Shown here: positions 40,150 through 48,390 of the stretch, in pieces
Layout: every line of letters begins with the position of its first letter
Numbering within the stretch: the stretch's first letter is position 1
Notes under the pieces: model-generated
Database searches by the model: none
Told to the model about the DNA's origin: nothing
What the model saw: only the letters and a program-made list of their open reading frames with translations
Position numbers and translations under genes: made by a program
Origin: CFX2 sp014338005
Lineage (GTDB): Bacteria > Chloroflexota > Anaerolineae > Aggregatilineales > Phototrophicaceae
Assembly (NCBI GenBank): GCA_030263555.1
Contig: SZPE01000012.1
Span: 4,820-68,819 of the forward strand
Direction: 5' to 3'
DNA length: 64,000 bases

Positions 40150-42537
40150 CTAACGCACCTCCAGCGTCGCCAGCAGGGCAGCGTCACCCAGGGGCGAACC
40201 GGCGGCGTCCATCACCGGCAGGCGGTCGCCGTTGCCGCACTCGCCGGGCGGGCGCATGTCGCAGGTGTACAGTCCCACCAGCAGCGAGTATATCCCCGGT
40301 GGTATATCCGGCGGCAGGCCGATCGTGTAATCATCCTGGATGTACCCGCCGGAAGTCCACTCTTTCGTCGGGCGGTCGGCGGGGTTTAGTTTGTCGGCCT
40401 GCGCCAGCGGCGGCCCGCCGCTGGATACATGCACGAAGCTGGAATACCCGTAAGGGATGGCCGCCGTTGTATACCAGTACAGGCGCAGTTCCAGCCTGTC
40501 GCCGGGGCGGAAGGTTTCGCCGTTCAGGTCATAGCCGAGCAGCTGCAGCGACTCGCCCAGCCGGAAGCCGGTCTGATGCTGCGCCGGTAAAACCTCCCCC
40601 GGCGGTGAGTTCAGCCATGCGCCGCCCTCGCGCAGGAAAACGACGGCCAGCGCCAGCGCGATCAGGCCGCCTGCCGCCAGACCGGCCGGTGGACGGGGCG
40701 CTGCTGTTTCATCCACAGGCGGCGCGGGGGGATCAGTTTTTCGCCTCAGCAGCGCGGCCAGCGCCATCACTTCCAGCAGCGCGCCCAGGCTGATCGCGCC
40801 GCCCAGGTCGCGCGCTGGCGTCGAGCCAAGCCACACCCGGACAATATGTTCCCCCGCCGGGACGGGCAGGGTGATGAGGCCGTGCGGTTCGGACGGCGTG
40901 ATAACGACCGGCTGATTGTCCACCGATGCCTGCCAGCCGGCGAAGTCAAATGTCAGCACTTCCAGCGTGAAGGGCGCGGCGGCGGTCACGCGCCAGGCAT
41001 CGTGCTGCGGGCTGTGTTCAAGCAGTTCAACCGTCACGCCGTTGGGCAGGGCTTCCAGGTGGGCTTTGTTGACCGGATACCCATCGGCATAATCGGCCAG
41101 CAGGCGCGGCGTCGGCCCCGGCTCGACGATGACGGCCTTCGGCAGATATTCGTTGGAGAAAGTGGTCGCCCGCTGCCGCCCGGCCAGTTCCTCCCGGTGA
41201 TAGGCCGCCACCGATGAGTCCACCGTTTCGTGAATCCATTCCGGCGCGTACAGGGCCGGCAGCGCCAGCCCGATGATGGCGGCCACGATTCCGGCGCTGG
41301 TCGCCCCCGCCGCCCACCCCGGCAGGCGTTCGATCCAGCGGGCGTTCATCCCGGCCAGGGCGGCCAGGCAAAAGGCCGCCGGGCCGAGGAATCGCCAGGG
41401 GAACTGCAAAAATGCCAGCGGGCTAACCGCCGACCACAGCCCTTCGGCGGCGGGCAGCATCAGAACAATGCAGACCAACCCCGCCAGCGCGAAATAAAGC
41501 GTGTACAGCGCGGCAGAATCGCCTTTGCGGCCGGCTGATCTGCGCCGCGCCAGCACCCACAGCGTAAAAATACACCCCCCCGCCGCCAGCGCCCACTGAG
41601 CCGCGCCCAGATTAAAGCGATGAACCAGGCCGTTGAGCGCGCCCTCGTCGTAACGCGGCGAAAAAGCCAGCAGCCGCTCCACCGGCACGAAAAAGTTGCG
41701 GTAATCAAGCTGCGCGACGGCGGTCAGGTTGCCCAGGCGCACCGCGTCACTTTCCAGCATCACCGGCAGCCAGAAAACCGCCGCCAATCCCACGCCGGAG
41801 GCCGCCGCGACGAGCGCCAGCAAGCGCGGCAGCAGCCCTGCCCGCCCATGTGCCAGCATGTGCGCCGGCAGCGACCAGACCAGCCAGCCAACCAGCAGCC
41901 CGGTCAGCACCAAAGCCATCAGATTGTGCGTGAAAATGAGCGCCGCGCTGCCCGCCGCCGCAGCGACAAACGCGCCCGCGCTGCCGGTTCGCGCCAGACA
42001 CCCGTAGGCGGCCATCACCCAGGGAAACAGCGCGAATGCGGCCATTTCCGGGTACGCGCCCCGCGAGTACGGCTCGGTGAACAGCAGATACGGGCTGTAA
42101 ATATAAGCCAGCGCCGCGATCACGCCGCCCGGACGCCCCGCCAGCGGCCTGACGAAAGCATACATACCCGCCCCGCCGCCGAATACGCTCAGCACAATCA
42201 GCGCCCGCAGCGCGTTCAGCGCGTCCAGACTGAACAGCCGCATCAGCAGGCTGGTGGCGTAATACGACAGGCCGGCATAATAGTGAAAAACCGGCGCGCC
42301 GTAGCCGGTGTAAAACGCCTCCGCCCAGCGCGGAAGTAACACGCCGTTATCCCACGAGCGGCTCATCTCCGCCGCGCGGAAAACGTGATACAGCACGTCA
42401 TTGCCGTTCGGCAGACCTGGCCGGTACAGCAGCGGCCACAGCGCGAAGGCGCACAACCCCAGCAGCAGGCCGGCATACAGCCAGCCGATGCGGTTGTGTT
42501 GAACAGGGCGTAAAAAAGTATGGATGGATCGGCTCAT
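40150..42537 (-). CDS. PTPS-related-domain multi-pass membrane protein (GT-C-like)
   Basis: About 795 residues with some twelve membrane helices. The N-terminal loop GNDVLYHVFRAAEMSRSWDNGVLLPRWAE and the following GYGAPVFHYYAGLSYYATSLLM match the membrane 6-pyruvoyl-tetrahydropterin-synthase-related family (PF10131), which is GT-C-like in layout rather than a pterin enzyme. A periplasmic-type beta-domain closes the protein (LQLLGYDLNGETFRPGDRL, FVHVSSGGPPLAQ). ATG at 42537 is chosen; GTG at 42558 is an alternative. The next gene starts one base after its stop, so they are an operon. Possibly an oligosaccharide or lipid-linked glycosyltransferase. Confidence 0.75.
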   Translation of the reverse strand: MSRSIHTFLRPVQHNRIGWLYAGLLLGLCAFALWPLLYRPGLPNGNDVLYHVFRAAEMSRSWDNGVLLPRWAEAFYTGYGAPVFHYYAGLSYYATSLLMRLFSLDALNALRALIVLSVFGGGAGMYAFVRPLAGRPGGVIAALAYIYSPYLLFTEPYSRGAYPEMAAFALFPWVMAAYGCLARTGSAGAFVAAAAGSAALIFTHNLMALVLTGLLVGWLVWSLPAHMLAHGRAGLLPRLLALVAAASGVGLAAVFWLPVMLESDAVRLGNLTAVAQLDYRNFFVPVERLLAFSPRYDEGALNGLVHRFNLGAAQWALAAGGCIFTLWVLARRRSAGRKGDSAALYTLYFALAGLVCIVLMLPAAEGLWSAVSPLAFLQFPWRFLGPAAFCLAALAGMNARWIERLPGWAAGATSAGIVAAIIGLALPALYAPEWIHETVDSSVAAYHREELAGRQRATTFSNEYLPKAVIVEPGPTPRLLADYADGYPVNKAHLEALPNGVTVELLEHSPQHDAWRVTAAAPFTLEVLTFDFAGWQASVDNQPVVITPSEPHGLITLPVPAGEHIVRVWLGSTPARDLGGAISLGALLEVMALAALLRRKTDPPAPPVDETAAPRPPAGLAAGGLIALALAVVFLREGGAWLNSPPGEVLPAQHQTGFRLGESLQLLGYDLNGETFRPGDRLELRLYWYTTAAIPYGYSSFVHVSSGGPPLAQADKLNPADRPTKEWTSGGYIQDDYTIGLPPDIPPGIYSLLVGLYTCDMRPPGECGNGDRLPVMDAAGSPLGDAALLATLEVR

Positions 42538-42733
42538 AATGGAAGCCGATTGTAGCACAAGTGCGGCGGCGTTTGTCGCGCGCCTTCAAACCGGACACAA
42601 ACATTACGAAATTCCTATCCCCACGTTAATCAAAAAATCCATTTCTCACCCTTTTTAAATCAAAATCCTCTTATAATGAAATTAACCGGCATGAAAAATT
42701 GGCCGGGGGAAAGTTTTTGGGAGGTCGGGTCAT

Positions 42734-43063
42734 ATGTACGCGCAAGTCACACAACTTCAGGTGCCTATGAACAAAATAGGCGAACTGCGCCACATTATTG
42801 ATTCCCAATATCTGCCGGTCGTGCGGAATCGGCCCGGATTTCTGGCCGCTTATCTGCTCGAACAAATTGACGACCCCGACAGCGCCCAGCTCGTGCAGTT
42901 CTGGGACAGCCAGGCCGACGTGGAAAATTTCCACCGCACCGGCCTGCTGGAGTCGTCGGTGCAGGGAATCGCCGCTCATATGCCGGGAGTCCAGATCAAA
43001 CGGCAGGGATATATGGTGCGTGTGGCCGTGCGAGGCACTGCGCTGGCCGAAACCGCCGGATGA
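42734..43063 (+). CDS. Antibiotic biosynthesis monooxygenase (ABM) domain protein
   Basis: A 109-residue single-domain protein of the dimeric alpha/beta-barrel ABM superfamily. YAQVTQLQVPMNKIGELRHIIDSQYLPVVRNRPGFLAAYLL and QLVQFWDSQADVENFHRTG give the alternating strand and helix pattern, with the conserved PGF and W in place. Such proteins include quinone monooxygenases and haem-degrading enzymes; many small members have no known substrate. GGGAGG lies before the ATG. It appears to be a single gene. Confidence 0.85.
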   Translation: MYAQVTQLQVPMNKIGELRHIIDSQYLPVVRNRPGFLAAYLLEQIDDPDSAQLVQFWDSQADVENFHRTGLLESSVQGIAAHMPGVQIKRQGYMVRVAVRGTALAETAG

Positions 43064-43128
43064 ATACCACGCCGTTCCTGACCGTCTTTTTTTTACACTG
43101 ACCGCCGCCGGCGCTCAGAAGCGTTGGC

Positions 43129-43157
43129 TTGCCTCCAATCCAGCAGCCTGGCACAAT
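43129..43157 (+). promoter_or_regulatory. Candidate promoter of the thioredoxin-like gene
   Basis: TTGCCT (43129-43134), a 17-base spacer, CACAAT (43152-43157). The gene starts 55 bases downstream. Confidence 0.35.
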
Positions 43158-43211
43158 TAAGCGTTGATAATCACTGTATCGTTAACGGCTTATTGCTGCA
43201 CAGGGAAACAC

Positions 43212-44228
43212 ATGACCGAAGGTTCGTTGTTAAACCCGCGAACGGTGCGCGCGCCGGCTTTCCCGCCCGGCGAATGGCTGAATACCAACCATCCGTTGAA
43301 CTTAATCGAACTACGCGGACGGGTGGTGCTGGTGGATTTTTGGGAATATAGCTGTATTAACTGCCTGCGGACGCTGCCTTACTTGCAGCAGTGGCACGCG
43401 CGTTATGCCGGTTTAACCATCATCAGCGTTCATACGCCGGAGTTCCCCTTCGGGCGCGAGCGCGCACAGGTCGAGGCGGCAGTGCGCGAACTGAACATCC
43501 CATATCCGGTGTTCCTGGACAACGACTACCAGGTATGGGATGTTTTCGCCAACCGCTTCTGGCCGGCCAAATATCTGATAGATCGAGACGGTTACATTCG
43601 TTATACCGCTCACGGCGAGGGCGGTTACGAAGCCTTCGAGGCCGCCATCCAGGCGGCGCTGCGCGAGGCCGACCCGGACGCCAGCCTGCCGCCGGTCTTG
43701 CCGCCGCTGCGCCCGGAAGACCGCCCCGGCGCGGTCTGTTACCGTCCTACGCCGGAACTGCACACCGGTTTAGACCGGGGCGCGTTGGGCAACCCGGAAG
43801 GTTATGCCAGGGGTGTGCCGATGTTCTACCGGCTGCCCGCCGAGCGTCCAACAGGGGCGTTTTATGTCGCCGGGGCCTGGCAGGCCGGTACAGAGCATCT
43901 GGCCTACCAGGGGCATACCGAAGGGCTGCTGCACCTGCCCTACGAAGCGGTCGAGGTGAACGCTGTGCTGACGCCTCATGTCGAAACGGTGGAGCGGGTG
44001 TTACATCCCGAACCGGCGGTAGTGGAAATCTGGCAGGACGACAGGCCGCTGGATGCCGACCGGCGCGGCGATGACCTGCTGCCCGATGGCCGTGCGCTGG
44101 TGGATAGGCCGCGTTTGTATAACCTGGTTCGCAACCCCGGTTTCGAGCGCCACGAACTGACCCTGCGGGTGAAAACGCGGGGGTTTGCTGTTTACGCCTT
44201 CTCTTTCACCGGCTGCGTCAAAAGCTGA
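43212..44228 (+). CDS. Thioredoxin-like protein with C-terminal beta-domain (DipZ / redoxin-type)
   Basis: About 338 residues. The thioredoxin domain (residues about 10-150) has the active-site YSCINCLRTLPYL (CxxC) and the family cis-proline region FWPAKYLIDRDGYIRYTAHGEGGY. The CINC motif with this layout is the DipZ C-terminal domain type, here without the membrane CcdA-like part, followed by a beta-domain of about 150 residues (FYVAGAWQAGTEHLAYQ...). It may act in extracytoplasmic or cytosolic thiol exchange; no signal peptide is seen from ATG 43212, which has AGGGA upstream. The longer frame from 43164 has no such site. Confidence 0.85.
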   Translation: MTEGSLLNPRTVRAPAFPPGEWLNTNHPLNLIELRGRVVLVDFWEYSCINCLRTLPYLQQWHARYAGLTIISVHTPEFPFGRERAQVEAAVRELNIPYPVFLDNDYQVWDVFANRFWPAKYLIDRDGYIRYTAHGEGGYEAFEAAIQAALREADPDASLPPVLPPLRPEDRPGAVCYRPTPELHTGLDRGALGNPEGYARGVPMFYRLPAERPTGAFYVAGAWQAGTEHLAYQGHTEGLLHLPYEAVEVNAVLTPHVETVERVLHPEPAVVEIWQDDRPLDADRRGDDLLPDGRALVDRPRLYNLVRNPGFERHELTLRVKTRGFAVYAFSFTGCVKS

Positions 44229-44271
44229 AGGGCGCGGCTGCCCGCGCCCGCAAAATTATTGAATACCGGCG

Positions 44272-46230
44272 TTACGGCGCGTCAATTACAAAGCTGTCGT
44301 AAACGCTCCAACCACTGAATGTGCCGTCGGCACGGCGGGCGCGCACCCGCCAGTAGTAAATCGCATTTAACAACGATGGTAGGGTAATTTCGGTGACATT
44401 GCCGGAAACAGAAATGGGCGAAAAAGATAACTGTGTACCGGGACTGGCGCTTCTGCTGATCTCCACTTCATATCCGGTTGCCGAGGTTAAAGGATTCCAC
44501 GTCAGCGTTGGTGTAGAAATCGTAAAGAGATTGCGGTAGGGTGCTGCATTTGGCGGCGAGCAAACGTTTCGCACGATGGTTGATAGATAGGTTATCAGGT
44601 CTTCTTCTGTGCCGATGTCCTTGAAGTAGTAGAACTCTTTTGGATCGGACGGTATCTGATTGGCGAAACGTTCCGCTCTGGCGGCATCGCCCCACTCAGC
44701 CGTGAATTTAGTCATGAATATGGCGCGCCCCGCCGACTTGTTAGCAGCCGCTTCCGCGACGGGATTGCCGTATTCCAGTGGTTCGTCCTGGTCTCCCGTG
44801 CTGATAAGTATGATTATGTCCGGCGCATAGGAGCGCCCAAGCCGGGTGAACTGGTCACGCGCCAGACGAAGTCCTTTACCAATATTGGCTGCTGTCATTC
44901 CATTCGGCAGCAAGGCGCGCTCGATGGCATCTATTGCTGTAAGCAGCGAATCAAGGGTTGTATACTGCCCAAGCTCAATCTCGCTGCGCGTAAGGCTGGT
45001 ATGAGCGATCTGAACAACGCCGAAATGAGTCTGATCGGCGCTGATATCGAAAGACCGCGCCAGATCGCCGACGAAGTTTTTCATGATCTCCATACGCCAC
45101 GTGCGGGCCGGGGTGATGCGCCACATACCTTGAGCATCATCGGGAACCAATGGATCATCGGCAGTCCACGACATATCCATGACGACAACAATGTCCTGGG
45201 GAATAGAACATTTGTCGGGCAGTTTTGCCAGGCCGAGATCAATATCTAACTTAATACGCGGTACGGTCGCCGGAACACCAAACAGCTTCGTTCTGGCGGT
45301 GGATTGGTTGAAATCGCTGTTAAACGCATCGTTGGGCTTCTCGGCGCGCGTCAGGTCATACCCCAGGCTTAGAAGCTGTGCCCGGTCAACCTGCACACGA
45401 TATTGCGCATCCGGGCCGGAGGGAACAAATGCCATATTGTAGTAGCCGCTCGCCCCGCTGACGGTGGACATGATGAGGTTATTGCCGGCGTCGTACAGCG
45501 AGAGCGTGACCCCAGGCACGGGGGGTTCTCCGGCTTCCCAGACGCCATCAGCATCAAGGTCATGCCAGACAGAATCGCCGATTCTGGTCGTCAGGTCGAG
45601 CTTGAGATGAACGAACAACGCATTCTGGCAGATGTTATTAATGTCAAGACAGGCTTTATTAAGTGGTATATTCCAGCGATCATAGTTCCAGGTGCCATAT
45701 GACCCACCGCCATCCTGAATAACCACCGCGCCGTGAGAATAAGCAAAAATATCCTCGGACCAATTCGTTTCGTCTACGATGGAGGGCGTGAACATCACGA
45801 AATCTGCGGTGTTCAGTTCAGCCTCAGAGGTGACGATTTGCCAGGCATCAGGGTTGTTCAGCATCCAGTTTACGATCATGTGCATACCCACAATGTCGTA
45901 GAAATCAATTTGGCCGTCACTATTAGCATCGCCTTCATTTGCATCCAAAATATTGAGGATGCCGCCATAATATAACATCCCGGCGATGTAGGCGGATGGA
46001 TAACCCCTACAGTTGCCGCCTGGTTGTTGTAATAGTGTGCATGTAGGATCAGCAGGCCAGTCTGTCCCCCGGTTGGCGGAAACCCAGGCGTAAGCATCCT
46101 CACGGTCATAGCGGTAAAGCGCCTGGGCGCGCAGCGGGTGGGCGGCAGGACAAAACACCAGCAGACTCAAAATCAGGACAACAATGAAACGGCGGCGATA
46201 AGCTGCGTGAATGACGGTCAGATCAGACAT
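44272..46230 (-). CDS. Secreted multi-domain protein: amidase_6-like, dockerin-like, SdrD-B, vWA and FN3
   Basis: About 652 residues. An N-terminal signal anchor (RRRFIVVLILSLLVFCPAAHPLRA) is followed by an amidase_6-like domain, cysteine-peptidase fold (YDREDAYAWV, a cysteine in NCRGYPSAYIAG, a histidine in YSHGAVVI). An EF-hand-like GDANSDGQIDFYDIV is inserted, as in dockerins. A SdrD-B-like domain (VWHDLDADGVWEAGEPPVPGVTLSL), a vWA domain (DIVVVMDMSWTADDP, MIDAS with DxSxT), and a fibronectin-III-like end complete the protein. It is the third of three minus-strand surface proteins. ATG at 46230 is chosen; the frame is open to 46293, and no start there is convincing. Confidence 0.7.
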   Translation of the reverse strand: MSDLTVIHAAYRRRFIVVLILSLLVFCPAAHPLRAQALYRYDREDAYAWVSANRGTDWPADPTCTLLQQPGGNCRGYPSAYIAGMLYYGGILNILDANEGDANSDGQIDFYDIVGMHMIVNWMLNNPDAWQIVTSEAELNTADFVMFTPSIVDETNWSEDIFAYSHGAVVIQDGGGSYGTWNYDRWNIPLNKACLDINNICQNALFVHLKLDLTTRIGDSVWHDLDADGVWEAGEPPVPGVTLSLYDAGNNLIMSTVSGASGYYNMAFVPSGPDAQYRVQVDRAQLLSLGYDLTRAEKPNDAFNSDFNQSTARTKLFGVPATVPRIKLDIDLGLAKLPDKCSIPQDIVVVMDMSWTADDPLVPDDAQGMWRITPARTWRMEIMKNFVGDLARSFDISADQTHFGVVQIAHTSLTRSEIELGQYTTLDSLLTAIDAIERALLPNGMTAANIGKGLRLARDQFTRLGRSYAPDIIILISTGDQDEPLEYGNPVAEAAANKSAGRAIFMTKFTAEWGDAARAERFANQIPSDPKEFYYFKDIGTEEDLITYLSTIVRNVCSPPNAAPYRNLFTISTPTLTWNPLTSATGYEVEISRSASPGTQLSFSPISVSGNVTEITLPSLLNAIYYWRVRARRADGTFSGWSVYDSFVIDAP

Positions 46231-46308
46231 GGAGGTCACACTTCCCAAGTATAGCCGACTGCAAATTACTGATGCCTGGCACGGTTGCGACAAACTCCGG
46301 TTTTGAAC

Positions 46309-48351
46309 CTACCCGGTAAGGTTATTCAGGCCGATTGCAGCAACCTGGACAGGTCTGCCGCTGCTGTCCTTGAACAGCACTTCAACCCGAGATAAAGGAA
46401 CGCTGGCTGTTACGTTTTTATAGTCAGGTTTGACGGCATAAACCCGCACACCATCGTAAAGGAACAGTTCACCATCCGGCCTCATCAGCAGTTGGTCAAT
46501 CCGCTTGCCTTCGAGTACTGTATAATCCATTTCCAGACGCTTGGGTTCGGCCTCATCTTCTTCTTTGGTATACCAGTACAGACCGAACTGTCCTTCATCC
46601 TGGCAGGCAAAAAGCAGGCCGAAGTTTTCTTTTGGTCCAAAAACAGGGCTGGTGATGACGCTGCAGGACTGTGTTTTTTCAATCCACACGCTGTCACCTT
46701 GTTTGTCATTATCCAGCACGTGAAGACCCGGTTTATCGCCATAATCCACAAAGGCGATAAAGCGGCCATCAGGCGAATAGGTGGCATAACCTCTACGGTG
46801 GTTTTCGTCGGGCCAGGGACTTGCGCTGCCTCCCAGTCTGTATTGATAAATGCGAGGCCCGCCGGCACCCAAGACCGTGAACAGAAGTTCTTTGCCCCCC
46901 GGCGACCAGGCAATGGAGCCGGGTTCCTCGCCGTCTTCAAGATCAACGATATATCTTAGCTCAATCGCGGCAGAAGGTGAGGAATTATCGGATGGAACAT
47001 CCGCTATTAACAACTTCACAGCACCCGAATTCACATCGCGCCCGAACCAGGCGATCTGGTTTTGATCTGGATGGATGGTGGGATACGAATACTGCATGGC
47101 CGAATCCAAGCTGTTGGTGAACTGCTGATGCCGGGCATTTCCACGCAGTACGTAGAGGGAATTGGTATGGTTTGCCCACTCGCTGACATAAACGATAACG
47201 ACGCCCAATCCCGGTTCGGGCGCGTCAGGTGTATCGGTAGGCATCGGTGTCGGGGATTCTAAAGGTGTCAGAATTGTTGGGGTAGGCGTAGGGACATTCT
47301 GATTGCCACTACCGGGCGACGGTGTTGAACTGTGTGCGCCTTCTGGCGCGTGTGTAGGCGTAGGGGTATTGGTCAGTGTGGGTTCTTCGGGCGTAGGGGA
47401 ATCGGGAGTATGTGGCACGCGCGGTCTACGAAGCCACTCAAAAACCCCGTCACACGAATCGGCTTTATCCGGCTGCATCAGATTGTTTAGCTCCTCCAGT
47501 TCTTCTTCATAGCCACCCTGCTCCAGCATCCATGACACATGGTGATCGAGCAGATCGAGGAAGTCGCCCTGCGTTAAATTGTTATTTTTAAGGCACTCCC
47601 CGTTATGATCCAACCAGTTTTCCAGGTTTGGCAGCGTATCAAGAAGATGGCGGTAGGGGTCAGGAAGTTTGTTTGGATCTACGAGCAGTCCCAGCTTTCC
47701 GCAGTCGTTCTTATAGGCGATTTGCAGGTAAATCGGCAGTTCGGCGGCAAGCACATTGACGTAAGCGTCCGGGCAGTTAAAGGTATCGTTCCTGAACCGC
47801 TCACAATCCTTCTGCTCCGCGATCTGGACTACATCCCCGCGCACCCACCCTGTATTTTCGATGCCGCCATATTGAAACTTGAATTGGTACCAGTCCTTCC
47901 CGTCCCCATCAGAGTTATAGTCAATATCCAGAACTCGAATCCAGTTGAAAAAATTCTCCAGCAATATCGGGTATGCATCAGCGTTTATTGAGGGACCTTT
48001 ACGAATAATGGTGCCCTTCGTGTTCGCCGGGTTCGGCGCAATCGAGCAGTAGGGAGGCGGAGGGGGAAGCGCCGGCGTCGGCGTGTAAGTCGGCGTCAGC
48101 GTGTAAGTCGGAGTCGGCCTTGGGGTGGTCGGCGACACTTCTTCAGGTGGCTGAGACTGCGGATCAGTCGGGCGCGGCGGAATAGATGTTTCACGACGAG
48201 GTGGCTCGTCAAGCGGCGGCACTTGCAGGACAGCGTCAGCCGTCGCGGTGGAAAACACAGTCTGGTCATTCAGCACCATAAACAGACCGGCTGCCACAAT
48301 GAACAGCATGAAAAAGAGTCTAAAGGAAATCAACCGGCGCAACTGTTTCAT
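46309..48351 (-). CDS. Membrane-anchored surface protein with SH3-like domain and beta-propeller
   Basis: 680 residues. An N-terminal signal anchor (LISFRLFFMLFIVAAGLFMVL) is followed by Thr/Pro linkers, a bacterial SH3-like region (PANTKGTIIRKGPSINADAYPI...WVRGDVVQI, about residues 107-180), a helical section, a second Thr/Pro linker (about 320-375) and a C-terminal TolB-like beta-propeller (PDGRFIAFVDYGDKPG and similar blades). It probably sits outside the cell, with the propeller as a binding module. It starts 39 bases after the upstream protein and ends 15 bases before the open frame of the downstream one, consistent with one operon. Confidence 0.78.
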   Translation of the reverse strand: MKQLRRLISFRLFFMLFIVAAGLFMVLNDQTVFSTATADAVLQVPPLDEPPRRETSIPPRPTDPQSQPPEEVSPTTPRPTPTYTLTPTYTPTPALPPPPPYCSIAPNPANTKGTIIRKGPSINADAYPILLENFFNWIRVLDIDYNSDGDGKDWYQFKFQYGGIENTGWVRGDVVQIAEQKDCERFRNDTFNCPDAYVNVLAAELPIYLQIAYKNDCGKLGLLVDPNKLPDPYRHLLDTLPNLENWLDHNGECLKNNNLTQGDFLDLLDHHVSWMLEQGGYEEELEELNNLMQPDKADSCDGVFEWLRRPRVPHTPDSPTPEEPTLTNTPTPTHAPEGAHSSTPSPGSGNQNVPTPTPTILTPLESPTPMPTDTPDAPEPGLGVVIVYVSEWANHTNSLYVLRGNARHQQFTNSLDSAMQYSYPTIHPDQNQIAWFGRDVNSGAVKLLIADVPSDNSSPSAAIELRYIVDLEDGEEPGSIAWSPGGKELLFTVLGAGGPRIYQYRLGGSASPWPDENHRRGYATYSPDGRFIAFVDYGDKPGLHVLDNDKQGDSVWIEKTQSCSVITSPVFGPKENFGLLFACQDEGQFGLYWYTKEEDEAEPKRLEMDYTVLEGKRIDQLLMRPDGELFLYDGVRVYAVKPDYKNVTASVPLSRVEVLFKDSSGRPVQVAAIGLNNLTG
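47216..47400. repeat. Thr/Pro-coding low-complexity tract
   Basis: Degenerate short repeats (GTCGGCGT / GTAGGGGT type) that encode the linker of the protein at 46309-48351. Confidence 0.6.
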
Positions 48352-48390
48352 AACCTGCCTCGCTCAAATAATCAGATATACTGGCGACAT